Source: Gemmatimonadota bacterium
GTDB lineage: Bacteria > Gemmatimonadota > Gemmatimonadetes > Gemmatimonadales > Gemmatimonadaceae
Direction of reading: 5' to 3'
DNA length: 64,000 bases
NCBI GenBank assembly: GCA_016182795.1
Contig: JACPFW010000006.1
Coordinates: 30,624 to 94,623 of the forward strand
Of this stretch, positions 32,270 to 41,185 are shown piece after piece. The position numbers were made by a program, and so were the translations under genes. Position 1 is the stretch's first letter, and each line of letters begins with the position of its first letter. Below the pieces are notes generated by a model, which did not search any database, was not told where the DNA came from, and saw only the letters and a program-made list of their open reading frames with translations.

Positions 32270-33291
32270 AACGGGTCGCCCTCGCGCTCGCGCTGATCGC
32301 CGTCGGCGCCGCCCCCGTGGCGGCCCAACGCGCCGTGACGGTGGTGGGCCCCACCGACAACCCGCTACGCGACGGCATTCCCGCCTTTACGATCAACGCG
32401 TTAGGCTTTGCCGATGCCGACCTGCCGCTGCGGCAGGTCGGCACCATTCCGTCGTTCGCCGGCGGCCTGCTTACCGACACGACGGTCGCGGGCACGGGCA
32501 CGAGCCTCACCATCGCGCCGGCGCATCTGCTGCCGGAGAAGAGCACGGTATACTGGCGCGGGGTCGTCACAACCCGCGCGGGCCTGCAGGTGAACTCCAG
32601 CGTCGCGGGCCCGGTGTTGACCGCACCGTGGCTCACGCTCACGGCGCCCAACAACCCCAACGGTTCGGTCGTCTACACCAACCGCCCGCTCTTCACGTGG
32701 CGTTCGGCGCGGGTCGCTTCGACGGCCGGCGCCTGGCAGTACGAGATCCGCATCACCGGCGCCAACGGCGCCACAGTGCTCGTCGGCCGCCTCGACGACA
32801 CCGTGTACGTGCCCGTGCGCGACCTCGAGGGGAATACGTCGTACCGGTGGTCGGTGTCAGCGTGGCTGGCCAATGGCGACTCCACCAAGGTGCAGAGCGC
32901 CGCATCGTTTGTCGTGCTCGACCCCACGGTGCCGCCGGCGACGATCCTCTTTCAGAACTTCCCCAACCCGTTTCCCAACGAGCGCGTGAGCGCCACGTGC
33001 ATCTGGTTCGATCTGCGCCGCGCGTCGGCGGTGGAGCTGCAGATCCTCGACCTGCGCGGCAATCGGGTGCGCACGCTGCTGCCCAGCGCGCAGTTCGCGG
33101 CGAGCGCGTCGTTCGCGGCGGGGCGATACGGCCGCGCCAGCGAGGGCAGCAACACCGGCTGCGACCCGCGGCTCTCGTGGGACGGCACCGACGACGGCGG
33201 ACACCGCGTACCCACCGGCGTCTACCTCATCCGCCTGCGCGCCGATGGCGTCGAGACGTTCAGAAAGGCGCTGTTCAAGGGGCACCGATAG
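32266..33291 (+). CDS. secreted protein with Fn3-like domain and FlgD/T9SS-type C-terminal domain
   Basis: The 341-residue protein starts at GTG 32266, overlapping the smc stop by 4 nt, and has a signal peptide (VKRVALALALIAVGAAPVAAQ). The middle is Ig/fibronectin-like (NRPLFTWRSARVASTAGAWQYEIRI ... YRWSVSAWLANGDS). The C-terminal domain has the NFPNPFPNE motif, LQILDLRGNRVRTL and SWDGTDDGGHRVPTGVYLIRLRADG, typical of FlgD-Ig or type-A T9SS sorting domains. A cell-surface or secreted structural protein is inferred; no T9SS gene is in view. Confidence 0.8.
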   Translation: MKRVALALALIAVGAAPVAAQRAVTVVGPTDNPLRDGIPAFTINALGFADADLPLRQVGTIPSFAGGLLTDTTVAGTGTSLTIAPAHLLPEKSTVYWRGVVTTRAGLQVNSSVAGPVLTAPWLTLTAPNNPNGSVVYTNRPLFTWRSARVASTAGAWQYEIRITGANGATVLVGRLDDTVYVPVRDLEGNTSYRWSVSAWLANGDSTKVQSAASFVVLDPTVPPATILFQNFPNPFPNERVSATCIWFDLRRASAVELQILDLRGNRVRTLLPSAQFAASASFAAGRYGRASEGSNTGCDPRLSWDGTDDGGHRVPTGVYLIRLRADGVETFRKALFKGHR

Positions 33292-33391
33292 CGGCATCGC
33301 CGTCCGACTGCAAATCGCCCCCCAAACCGGCCATATTGCATACTCCCGGAGCGCCAGCGGCGCCCGGGCCGTTTCTTCTCAGGGATACGCT

Positions 33392-34417
33392 ATGCTCGTG
33401 GTAATGCAGGCAACGGCCACCCAGGCCGACATCGATCGCGTGTGCACCGCCATCACCGAGATGGGATTCCAGCCCCTTCCGATGCCGGGCGCCCAGCGCA
33501 CCACGGTCGGGCTGGTTGGCAATGATCGCCGCGTTGACGGCTCCCACATCGAGGCGCTGCCGGGCGTCTCCGAGATCATCTACGTCTCGAGCCCGTTCAA
33601 GCAGGTCTCCCGCGAGTGGCGCGCCGAGAATACCATCGTCACGATTGCCCCCGGCGTGTCGTTTGGCGGCACGGACGTGCCGGTCATCGCCGGGCCGTGC
33701 TCGGTGGAGAATGAAAAGCAGATCCTGCAGGCCGCCCAGGTCGTGCGCGCCGCCGGCGCCGTCGCCCTGCGCGGCGGTGCGTTCAAGCCGCGCTCGTCGC
33801 CGTACTCGTTCCAGGGGCTCGGCAAGGAAGGGCTTGAGCTCCTCAAGCTGGCCAAGGCCGAAACGGGACTTGCCATCGTCACTGAAGCCATGGACGACGA
33901 CGGCGCCCAGCTCTGCGCCGAGTACGCCGACTGCATCCAGATTGGCGCGCGCAACATGCAGAACTACTCCCTGCTCAAGACGGTCGGCAAGCTGCGCAAG
34001 CCGGTGATGCTCAAGCGCGGCATGGCGGCCACGGTGCAGGAACTGCTGCTCAGCGCGGAATACATTCTGGCCGAGGGCAACGACCAGGTGATCCTCTGCG
34101 AGCGCGGCGTGCGCACGTGGGATCCCTCGTCGCGCAACATGTTCGACCTCAACGCCATCCCCGCAGTGCAGAAGCTCTCGCATCTGCCGATCATCGCCGA
34201 CCCGAGCCACGGCACCGGCGTGCGCGACCGCGTGCCGCCGATGGCCCGCGCGGCGGTGGCCGCTGGCACCGACGGTCTGCTAATCGAAGTGCACCCCGAT
34301 CCGAACCGCGCGCTCAGCGACGGCGCGCAGTCGCTGTTCCCCGCGCAGTTCACCGACTTGATGCGCGAACTCGGCCCAATCGCCAGCGCGATTGGCCGTC
34401 GCATCGCGGCGCTCTAG
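33392..34417 (+). CDS. aroF: 3-deoxy-7-phosphoheptulonate synthase (class I-beta)
   Basis: The 341-residue enzyme starts the shikimate pathway by condensing PEP with erythrose 4-phosphate. The first 75 residues form a ferredoxin-like regulatory domain (DIDRVCTAITEMGFQPLPM), as in the Thermotoga-type enzyme where it senses Tyr/Phe. The barrel carries VIAGPCSVENEKQI, GGAFKPRSSPYSFQGLG, IQIGARNMQNYSLL, VMLKRGM and IADPSHGTGVRD, with metal and substrate residues intact. ATG 33392 has AGGG 9 nt upstream. Followed 2 nt later by lolA. Confidence 0.95.
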   Translation: MLVVMQATATQADIDRVCTAITEMGFQPLPMPGAQRTTVGLVGNDRRVDGSHIEALPGVSEIIYVSSPFKQVSREWRAENTIVTIAPGVSFGGTDVPVIAGPCSVENEKQILQAAQVVRAAGAVALRGGAFKPRSSPYSFQGLGKEGLELLKLAKAETGLAIVTEAMDDDGAQLCAEYADCIQIGARNMQNYSLLKTVGKLRKPVMLKRGMAATVQELLLSAEYILAEGNDQVILCERGVRTWDPSSRNMFDLNAIPAVQKLSHLPIIADPSHGTGVRDRVPPMARAAVAAGTDGLLIEVHPDPNRALSDGAQSLFPAQFTDLMRELGPIASAIGRRIAAL

Positions 34418-34419
34418 AC

Positions 34420-35118
34420 ATGGTGACGCGCGCCACCGCCGCCCTGCTGCTCGCGTTCGCCGCGGCGGGAGCGGCGCACGCGCAGACGCCACGCGACACG
34501 GCGGCGGCGATGACGCTCTATCGTGAGGCCAGCGCGCGGTTCGCGGAGGCCAAGACGATGCGCGCGTCCTTCGAGCAGACCCTCATCAGTCCGGTGGCCA
34601 CCGCCCCGCGCGTCTCGCGCGGCGAACTGCTGCAGCGCCCGCCGGCGCGGTTCGCGTTTCGGTTCACCGATCCGGCCGGCGACGCCGTGGTGTCGGACGG
34701 CGCCGCGCTGTGGGTGTATCTCCCCAGCACCGCCAAGGGCCAGGTGCTCAAGCTGCCGCGCGAAGTCGGTGGCGCGTTCGACCTCGTCGCCCGCCTGCTC
34801 GCCAATCCGGGCGACCGCACGCAGGTGCGCGTCGTCCCCGAGGCGGCGCGGGTTGGCGGTGAGCCAGTGACCGCGTTCACGTTGACGCCACGCGCCGCCG
34901 GCGCACCGTTCGAGACGGCCACCGTGTGGATTGGCGCCGATCGCCTCGTTCGGCAGATCGAAGTGCTGGAACCCGGCGGACTGCGCCGCCGCATGCGCTT
35001 CATCAACATGCGGCTCGGCGTCGCGCTGCCCAAGCGTGCGTTCGTGTTCGACGTGCCGCCCGGCGTGCGCATCGTCGACCAGGCCGCGCTGTTGGGCGGC
35101 TCGACGCGCCGTCCCTGA
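34420..35118 (+). CDS. lolA: outer-membrane lipoprotein carrier protein LolA
   Basis: The 232-residue periplasmic protein has a signal peptide (MVTRATAALLLAFAAAGAAHA) and the LolA fold. The usual TMRASFEQTLISP segment, GELLQRPPARFAFRFTDPAGDAVVSDGAALWVYLP and a C-terminal FDVPPGVRIVDQ are present. It shuttles lipoproteins from LolCDE to the outer membrane and so supports a Gram-negative envelope. It begins 2 nt after the aroF stop and is followed by a hairpin at 35153. Confidence 0.9.
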   Translation: MVTRATAALLLAFAAAGAAHAQTPRDTAAAMTLYREASARFAEAKTMRASFEQTLISPVATAPRVSRGELLQRPPARFAFRFTDPAGDAVVSDGAALWVYLPSTAKGQVLKLPREVGGAFDLVARLLANPGDRTQVRVVPEAARVGGEPVTAFTLTPRAAGAPFETATVWIGADRLVRQIEVLEPGGLRRRMRFINMRLGVALPKRAFVFDVPPGVRIVDQAALLGGSTRRP

Positions 35119-35152
35119 CGCCAGCGCGCACGCCAACTGTTTCGTAGAATTT

Positions 35153-35181
35153 GAGGGCCGTCGAGAATCTCGGCGGCCCTC
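35153..35181 (+). terminator. hairpin downstream of lolA
   Basis: A perfect 8-bp inverted repeat, GAGGGCCG at 35153-35160 and CGGCCCTC at 35174-35181, is followed by GACTTCTTCG. It separates lolA from the acylase gene. Confidence 0.6.
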
Positions 35182-35228
35182 GACTTCTTCGTCGCCGTAA
35201 CACCGTGCCTCCACTGCTTGAGGTTCGT

Positions 35229-37427
35229 ATGCGCCGCCGCACCGACCACCCCACCCTGCTCATCCGACCTTCTCTCCGCCGTGCTTGTGTGCTTGGCGGC
35301 CTTGCCGTGGGCGCGCTCGCCACCACGGCGCTTGCGCAGACCCCCGCGCCCGAACTGTGGCGCCAGGTCGAGATCATTCGCACCACCACCGGCGTGCCGC
35401 ACATTCGCGCCGAGAATTTCCGCGCCGTCGGCTACGCGCTCGGCTGGCTGATGCTCGAGGACTACGGCCCGCGCACCGCGCTCGGGGTGCTGCGGTCGTC
35501 GGGCCGCATGGGGATGGTCTTCGGGCGTGACAGCATGGAGTCCGATTTCCTCGAGCGTCTCACCCGTGAGCGCGCCGTCGAAACGTATCCGCGACTTCAG
35601 AATGAAACACGCGACGTCTACGAAGGTTTTGCCGCCGGCGTCAACCGCTACATCACGCTGCATCGCGACGAGTATCCCGCCACGATGCCCACCGACTTCA
35701 CCGGCTACGACATCTTCGCCGGCGACATCGGCGGTCCGGCCTATGGCGGCGTGCGCCGCTTTCTCGCCAAGCTCGATCCCAAGCAGTTTCCGCCCGAGCC
35801 GCGCCGCTTTGGCGGGCCGCCGAGCGAGGGCGACGAGGACGAGCTGGCCCGCGACAACGTGGGCTCCAATGCGTGGGCGTTTGCGCCCAGCCGCACCAAG
35901 AGCGGCAAGGCGATCCTCCTCCGCAACCCGCATCTGGTCTGGACCTCCGGCTACTACGAGGCCCACGTCACCGTGCCCGGACAGATCGACTTCTACGGCG
36001 ACTTCCGCATCGGCGGCCCGCTGACCCTCATCGGCGGCTTCAACAAGGACCTCGGCTGGTCCACCACCAACAACGCCCAGCGTCTGCAGGAGTTCTACGC
36101 GCTCGAGGCGGATCCCGCCCAGGCCGACCACTACCTGATTGACGGCACCTCGGTTCCCCTGCGCCGTGAACTCGTCACCGTGCCGTATCGCAACGGCGCC
36201 GGCGTGTCGTCGGAGACACGCGAGTTCTGGTTCACCAACGCGGGGCCGGTGATCCACCGCGCCAACGGCAAGATCTACATTCTCAAGAGCGCCAACGACG
36301 GCGAGTTCCACAATGGCGAACAGTTCCTGCGCATGATGCGCGCCTCGTCGCTCGCCGAGTGGAAGGCCGCGATGCGCCTGCGCGCCCGTCCGACGTCGAA
36401 CTTCACGTACGCCGATCGCGCCGGCAACATCCTGATGGTCTGGAACGCGTCGCTCCCCATTCTCCCGCACCCGACGGGCGGTGACACGCTGGCCATTCCC
36501 GTCACGCGCACCAGCGACATGTGGACGCAGTACGTGCCGTGGGATTCGCTGCCGCAGTTCCTGAACCCCAAGGGCGGCTACGTGCACCAGGAGAACAGTT
36601 CGCCGCACTGGACCAACCTGCGCGAGCCGCTCGACACCAACAACAGATATCCCAACTTCGAGAAGCCGTCGCTCTCGCTGCGCAGCCAGCTCGCGCTGCA
36701 GCTCGTGAGCGGCACCAACAAGCTGAGCCTCGAAGACGTGGTGAAGCTCAAGCATTCGTATCGCATGCTACTCGCCGACCGCGTGAAGCCAGATCTCATC
36801 GCGGCGGTGAAGGCCACCAGGCCCACCGGCGACGTCGCCGCGGCGCTTGCCATGATGGAGCAGTGGGACAACACGGCCGGCCCCGACAGCAAGGGGGCCA
36901 ACCTGTTCGAGGTGTGGTGGATGCGCTACGGTACCGGCCTCGCCGACTCGCTGCGCTACACCAGGGCGTGGACGTCGACCGATCCGACGCGCACGCCGTA
37001 CGGGCTGTCGCAGCCGGCCAAGGCCGCCGAGGCGTTCACATGGGCGGTGGCCGAGACGGCGCGCCGCTACGGCGCATACGACACGCTGTGGGGCGCCGTG
37101 CATCGCGTGCGACGCGGTCCGGTGGACGTTCCTGTGGGCGGCTGTGGCGGCGCGCTCGGCTGCTTCCGCGTGCTCAACTTCGGCCGCGAGGCCGACGGCA
37201 AGCTCGCCGCCAATGGCGGCGACGGCTGGATTTTGGCGGTTGAGTTTGGCGACACGCCGCGCGCGTACTCCGCGCTCGCCTACGGCAGCAGCTCACGCCC
37301 CGAATCGCCGTGGTACGCCACGCAGGCCGAGCTGTTCGCCAAGGGCGACCTCAAGCCCGTGGCATTCACGCCGGCGGATGTGGAGAAGGCGGCGGTGGTG
37401 AGATTCAGACCAGGTGAACCGAAATAG
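35229..37427 (+). CDS. penicillin acylase family N-terminal-nucleophile hydrolase
   Basis: The 732-residue precursor starts at ATG 35229, 5 nt after TTGAGG. Residues 1-36 are a signal peptide (VLGGLAVGALATTALAQ). The family is penicillin/acyl-homoserine-lactone/aculeacin acylase. The autocatalytic Ser is Ser213 in DNVGSNAWAF, where cleavage after Gly212 would release the alpha chain and expose the nucleophile. NPHLVWTSGYYEAHV and GGFNKDLGWSTTNN are typical beta-chain motifs. The natural substrate cannot be told from sequence; quorum-signal or N-acyl amide cleavage are possible. Periplasmic location is inferred. Stands alone, convergent with ctpA. Confidence 0.88.
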   Translation: MRRRTDHPTLLIRPSLRRACVLGGLAVGALATTALAQTPAPELWRQVEIIRTTTGVPHIRAENFRAVGYALGWLMLEDYGPRTALGVLRSSGRMGMVFGRDSMESDFLERLTRERAVETYPRLQNETRDVYEGFAAGVNRYITLHRDEYPATMPTDFTGYDIFAGDIGGPAYGGVRRFLAKLDPKQFPPEPRRFGGPPSEGDEDELARDNVGSNAWAFAPSRTKSGKAILLRNPHLVWTSGYYEAHVTVPGQIDFYGDFRIGGPLTLIGGFNKDLGWSTTNNAQRLQEFYALEADPAQADHYLIDGTSVPLRRELVTVPYRNGAGVSSETREFWFTNAGPVIHRANGKIYILKSANDGEFHNGEQFLRMMRASSLAEWKAAMRLRARPTSNFTYADRAGNILMVWNASLPILPHPTGGDTLAIPVTRTSDMWTQYVPWDSLPQFLNPKGGYVHQENSSPHWTNLREPLDTNNRYPNFEKPSLSLRSQLALQLVSGTNKLSLEDVVKLKHSYRMLLADRVKPDLIAAVKATRPTGDVAAALAMMEQWDNTAGPDSKGANLFEVWWMRYGTGLADSLRYTRAWTSTDPTRTPYGLSQPAKAAEAFTWAVAETARRYGAYDTLWGAVHRVRRGPVDVPVGGCGGALGCFRVLNFGREADGKLAANGGDGWILAVEFGDTPRAYSALAYGSSSRPESPWYATQAELFAKGDLKPVAFTPADVEKAAVVRFRPGEPK

Positions 37428-37430
37428 AGC

Positions 37431-37569
37431 ATTTGGACTTAGGATTGCGATTCAGGATGTCGATCTAGGATTGCGATAAACGATTGGGGCGCCTCGGCAG
37501 ATGCCAGGGCGCCCCATCGTCAATCGGTATCCTGAATCGGAATCCTGAATCGCAATCCTAAGTCCAAAT
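37431..37569. repeat. nested palindromic intergenic repeat, copy B (GGATTGCGATTC family)
   Basis: A perfect 28-bp inverted repeat (37431-37458 with 37542-37569) encloses an 83-nt interior. The interior holds its own GC hairpin TGGGGCGCC/GGCGCCCCA (37485-37493 with 37508-37516) and extra half-units of the same repeat. It fills the whole space between the convergent acylase and ctpA genes. The right arm shares 31 identical nt with copy A. A bidirectional terminator role is inferred. Confidence 0.8.
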
Positions 37570-37578
37570 CCTAAATCA

Positions 37579-39177
37579 CTACTTCTGCGTCGTATCCGTC
37601 GGAACCCTCTCCAACACCTGCTTCGGATCCGTCACCTTCCGCAGGAGGTCGGCCGCGCGCTGCACCACGCGGTCATTGCGCACGATGCGGCGCCCGGCGT
37701 ATGGCAGGCCGAACGCCTGGCGCGCGAGTTCGTTGCCGAGTTGGCGATCCACCAGCGCCGAGGCGTCGTCGTACATCGAGCGCGGCACGTTCACGCCGTT
37801 GCGCACGGCGAGTTTCCAGAGGCCGTCGCGCAGCGCGGGGGTGATGGTGAACGCCGTGTCGCGCAGCGTGCCCCGCCGCACCTCCGCCGCCGCAAAATCC
37901 TTGAGCGCCGCACGGAGGCCGGGCGCCGCCGCCCCGAGCGCGAGCAGGAACGCGCGCTCATTGGGCGACGGCAGCGAGTCGCCGGCCTGCAGGTCCGGCG
38001 CAATGCCGCCGCCGCCAAACACCTTGCGCCCGGCGTCGGTCTTGAACACCGGCCGTTCGGGGCGATCGTTGATCACGCGCGGCGCCCCGTCGTCGGCGTT
38101 GCGCACGGGGCGGCTGATGCTCCGCCCCGACGGCGTGTACCAGCGCGCCGTGGTCAGCTTGAGACCGCCGCCGCCATCCAGCTCATAGACGTTCTGCGCA
38201 CTCCCCTTGCCGTATGACGTGCGGCCGAGCACGAGGGCGCGATCGTGGTCCTGCAGGGCGCCGGCCACAATCTCCGCGGCGCTCGCCGTCCCCGCATTCA
38301 CCACCACCGCCATCGGCAGGCGCGGCCAGCGCTGCTCCACACTATCCGTGTACACCGTGTTCCGCTGCTGGCCGCGCCCGCGCACCTCGACGATCTCCTG
38401 CCCCTTGTCGAGGAACAGGTCGGCAATCGCCACGCCCTGGTTCAACAGGCCGCCGGGGTTGTTGCGGAGGTCGAGAATCAGCGACCGCGCGCCGGCCGCG
38501 CCCAGCGAGTCCACCGTGCGCGTGAGTTCCTGCTGCGCCGAATCGCTGAACGTCGAGAGCAACACGTACCCGACGCCGCCGTCCATCACGAAGGCCCGCG
38601 ACACCGACGACACGTGGATCTCGCCGCGCGTCATCGTGAACGGAATACGCGCACTGCCGCGCTCCACGACGAGCGTCAGCTTGGTGCCCGGCGCGCCGCG
38701 CATCGCGTTGCGCGCCTCCTCCATGGTCCACCCGCGCATCGTCTGTCCGTCGGCCTCGAGCAGCCGGTCGCCGGCCTGCACCCCAGCGTGCTCGGCGGGC
38801 GAGTTGGGACGCACGGCGAGCACCACCACGTACCCCTCACGACGATCGGCCTGGATGCCGACGCCGCTGTAGAGCCCCGAGGTGGCCTCCAGCAGGCGCT
38901 TCAACCGGTCGGGTGGCAGGTAGGTGCTGTTGGGGTCGCCGAGTTCGTCCACGAGCCCCACCGCCGCCCGGCGCCAGAGTTCATCGACCGTCAGCGAATC
39001 GACGTAGCTGTCGCGGACACGCTCCATCACCGCGGCCAGCAGGCGCGCCCCGCTCACCTGCGGCTGCGACGTGCGACGCAGCGCGCGCTGCACCAGCCAC
39101 CCGCCGGCTATGGCGCCGGCGGCGAGGACGACCAGGGTGATAATGAGGCGGTTGCGGCGCACGAAGTGTCTACGCAA
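37579..39177 (-). CDS. ctpA: carboxy-terminal processing protease (S41 family)
   Basis: The 532-residue protein begins with a membrane anchor (RLIITLVVLAAGAIAGGWLV). The PDZ domain (YVVVLAVRPNSPAEHAGVQAGDRLL) lies near residues 110-180. The S41 catalytic domain has NAGTASAAEIVAGAL (Ser nucleophile in TASAAE) and GRTSYGKGSAQN (Lys base). A 150-residue C-terminal extension (from about 385) follows, ending in PTDTTQK. The TTG at 39177 is used; a GTG 15 nt downstream is possible. Last gene of the rpmE-prfA-prmC-ylbF-tmk-ctpA operon. Likely a periplasmic tail-specific protease. Confidence 0.92.
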   Translation of the reverse strand: MRRHFVRRNRLIITLVVLAAGAIAGGWLVQRALRRTSQPQVSGARLLAAVMERVRDSYVDSLTVDELWRRAAVGLVDELGDPNSTYLPPDRLKRLLEATSGLYSGVGIQADRREGYVVVLAVRPNSPAEHAGVQAGDRLLEADGQTMRGWTMEEARNAMRGAPGTKLTLVVERGSARIPFTMTRGEIHVSSVSRAFVMDGGVGYVLLSTFSDSAQQELTRTVDSLGAAGARSLILDLRNNPGGLLNQGVAIADLFLDKGQEIVEVRGRGQQRNTVYTDSVEQRWPRLPMAVVVNAGTASAAEIVAGALQDHDRALVLGRTSYGKGSAQNVYELDGGGGLKLTTARWYTPSGRSISRPVRNADDGAPRVINDRPERPVFKTDAGRKVFGGGGIAPDLQAGDSLPSPNERAFLLALGAAAPGLRAALKDFAAAEVRRGTLRDTAFTITPALRDGLWKLAVRNGVNVPRSMYDDASALVDRQLGNELARQAFGLPYAGRRIVRNDRVVQRAADLLRKVTDPKQVLERVPTDTTQK

Positions 39178-39204
39178 TCGGGAGGGGGCGGGTTCCAGTC
39201 GGCA

Positions 39205-39855
39205 TCAACCCTGCACCTCGGGGCATGCCGCCGCAACCACCTGCCAGACGCGCTCTTCCACGCCTTCCACTGATCCGTCGGCGGGCACGGCAACGATGGG
39301 GCCGCACTCGCTGTGCGCGGCCTGCCACGCCGGATCGGCAAAGCGCGCGAACGCGGCCTCCACGCGGTCGTGGAACGCCCGCTCCGCCTGCTCCATGCGG
39401 TCGGCCGCGCCGCGGCGCGCGGCCCGCGACAGCCCGAGTTCTGCGGGCACCGTCAGCAGGACCGTGACGTCGGGCACCAGCCCGCCGGTGGCGAAGGCGT
39501 TGGCGTGCCGCACTTCGTCTTCGGGGAGGCCGCGTCCGCCCACCTGATACGCGTACGTGCTCAGGAAGAAACGGTCGAGGAGCACGATCTCGCCGCGCGC
39601 GAGCGCCGGGCGCACCTGCTCCTGCATGAGCGCCGCCCGCGAGGCCATGAACAACAGTGCCTCGGTGCGCGGCGGAATCTGCGCGCCCGGCCTCAGCAGC
39701 AGGGCGCGGATTTCATCGCCCACCGGCGTGCCGCCCGGCTCGCGCAGCGCGCGCACCTGCGCGCCGTGCCGGCCGAGCCGGAGCGCCAGACGCTCCAGCT
39801 GGGTCGTCTTGCCGGCCCCCTCGCCGCCCTCAAAGACCACCAGCCGGCCCGGCAT
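39205..39855 (-). CDS. tmk: thymidylate kinase
   Basis: The 216-residue kinase converts dTMP to dTDP. The P-loop GGEGAGKTTQ is at residues 9-18, followed by LREPGGTPVGDEIR, and LLDRFFLSTYAYQVGGRGL is the DR-type substrate motif. The ATG at 39855 gives the standard N-terminus (MPGRLVVFEGGEGAGKTT); the frame is open upstream through the ylbF gene and that part is not coding. It follows ylbF by 5 nt. Confidence 0.94.
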   Translation of the reverse strand: MPGRLVVFEGGEGAGKTTQLERLALRLGRHGAQVRALREPGGTPVGDEIRALLLRPGAQIPPRTEALLFMASRAALMQEQVRPALARGEIVLLDRFFLSTYAYQVGGRGLPEDEVRHANAFATGGLVPDVTVLLTVPAELGLSRAARRGAADRMEQAERAFHDRVEAAFARFADPAWQAAHSECGPIVAVPADGSVEGVEERVWQVVAAACPEVQG

Positions 39856-39860
39856 CAGCG

Positions 39861-40214
39861 TCAACCGAGCGTGATGATGCCGCTGGTCGCGCCCTTCTTG
39901 ATCCCCTCGAGAATCCACTGGTTCACCTGCACCATGATCTTGTCGAAGTTCTCCTGGGCCACGATCATGCGCTGGTACAGCGGATTCACCTGCACCTGGC
40001 CGAGCAGCTTCTCCAGCTCCTGCTCCATCTCGGCGGTCGGCTGGTCGCCGCGGTCCATCATCGCCGACGCCTCCTGCCGCAGCTGCTCCATGCGCCGCAG
40101 CAGCGTCATCGCATCGGCATCGGCGCCCAGCGCGTCGTTGGCGCGGCGCACCGCCTTGTACTCGTCGCTCTGCCCGATAAGGCGGCCCAGCTCCACGGCC
40201 CGCTCGTTCAACAT
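39861..40214 (-). CDS. YlbF/YmcA family protein
   Basis: The 117-residue helical protein belongs to the YlbF/YmcA (Com_YlbF) family: LGRLIGQSDEYKAVRRAND, then a coiled-coil stretch and LLGQVQVNPLYQRMIVAQENFDKIM. In Bacillus the family acts with RNase Y in mRNA maturation; here the function is only inferred. The ATG at 40214 overlaps the prmC stop (TGATG). Between prmC and tmk. Confidence 0.85.
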   Translation of the reverse strand: MLNERAVELGRLIGQSDEYKAVRRANDALGADADAMTLLRRMEQLRQEASAMMDRGDQPTAEMEQELEKLLGQVQVNPLYQRMIVAQENFDKIMVQVNQWILEGIKKGATSGIITLG

Positions 40215-41179
40215 CACGTCTCCTTGCGTCGGGCCACGACAAACCGCTCGCGGCCAGTCAGATCCTTGTGAACGACCACCTGCTCGAACGCCTCAGTCCC
40301 GCTGACCAGCGCGGCGGCGTCGGCCGCGCGGCGCGAGTCCACCTCGAGCGCCAGCACACCCTGCGGCGCCAGCACGCTCATCGCGCCCGTGGCGATGGCC
40401 CGGATGGCCGCCATGCCGTCACGCGCCGCGAAGAGCGCGAAGGACGGCTCCCAATTGCGCACGAGGTCGGGCAGTTCGCCCGCTTCCGCCGGAGCAATAT
40501 AGGGCGGGTTCGCGACCAGCGCGCCGAGCGACTCGCCGGCCAGCGGGGCGCACCACGAGCCGGCGCGGAACTCCACCAGGCCCCGCCGCTCGGCGGGAAT
40601 GGCCCGCAGGTTGTGCCGCGACACCGTCAGCGCGTCGCTCGAGATGTCGGTGGCGAGGACCTTGTCGTAGCGCCCCTCGGCCGCGAGCGCCAGCGCGATC
40701 GCGCCCGACCCCGTGCCCACATCGGCCACGCGCCCGGCGCCGGCCGTAGCCGCGAGCACCAGCTCCACGAGCAGCTCGGTCTCCGGACGCGGGATCAGCA
40801 CGCGTTCGTCGACGTAGAGCGTCAGCGACCGGAAGTCGGCGCGGCGCACGGCGTACTGAAACGGCATGCCGCGCTTGAGCCGTTCGGCCGCCTCGCTCAC
40901 CGCCACCAGCGTGGCCGGGGCCAGCGGTTCGTCGCGGTGCGCCGTCGGCCAGAACTTTGGTTGGCCCAAGACGGCGGCGATCAGGTCACGCGCTTCCTGC
41001 CGGGCCGCCATGCCCGTGGCGCGGCCCAGCTCCTCGGCCAGCGCGTCGAGCATCTCGCCAATGGTGCCGCTGCCCGCCGCCGCCGACGAGATGTCGGCCG
41101 GCAGCTCAACATCGCGCAGCGATCGCACGAACGGGCCCGAGTCCCGCGGTTCCGCGCCTGACTTGTCTGCGTCCGTCAT
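40214..41179 (-). CDS. prmC: peptide chain release factor N5-glutamine methyltransferase
   Basis: The 321-residue SAM enzyme methylates the Gln of the GGQ motif in release factors. It has the N-terminal helical domain (ARQEARDLIAAVLG), the motif RVLIPRPETELLVEL, motif I VADVGTGSGAIALALA and the catalytic NPPY in ALVANPPYIAPAE. It directly follows prfA, its substrate (6-nt gap). The first 45 or so residues are an extra low-similarity extension. Confidence 0.94.
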   Translation of the reverse strand: MTDADKSGAEPRDSGPFVRSLRDVELPADISSAAAGSGTIGEMLDALAEELGRATGMAARQEARDLIAAVLGQPKFWPTAHRDEPLAPATLVAVSEAAERLKRGMPFQYAVRRADFRSLTLYVDERVLIPRPETELLVELVLAATAGAGRVADVGTGSGAIALALAAEGRYDKVLATDISSDALTVSRHNLRAIPAERRGLVEFRAGSWCAPLAGESLGALVANPPYIAPAEAGELPDLVRNWEPSFALFAARDGMAAIRAIATGAMSVLAPQGVLALEVDSRRAADAAALVSGTEAFEQVVVHKDLTGRERFVVARRKET

Positions 41180-41185
41180 CGTCGC

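Noticed and set aside
34518..36755. Long open frame of about 745 codons on the minus strand opposite lolA and the acylase
   Set aside because: Antisense shadow of two recognisable genes; no signal, motif or ribosome site supports it.
37431..37569. Perfect 28-bp inverted repeat as ends of an insertion sequence or MITE
   Set aside because: The 83-nt interior has no coding capacity, no target-site duplication is evident, and the arms continue the inner repeat units; a palindromic repeat element explains it better, although MITE-like origin is not excluded.
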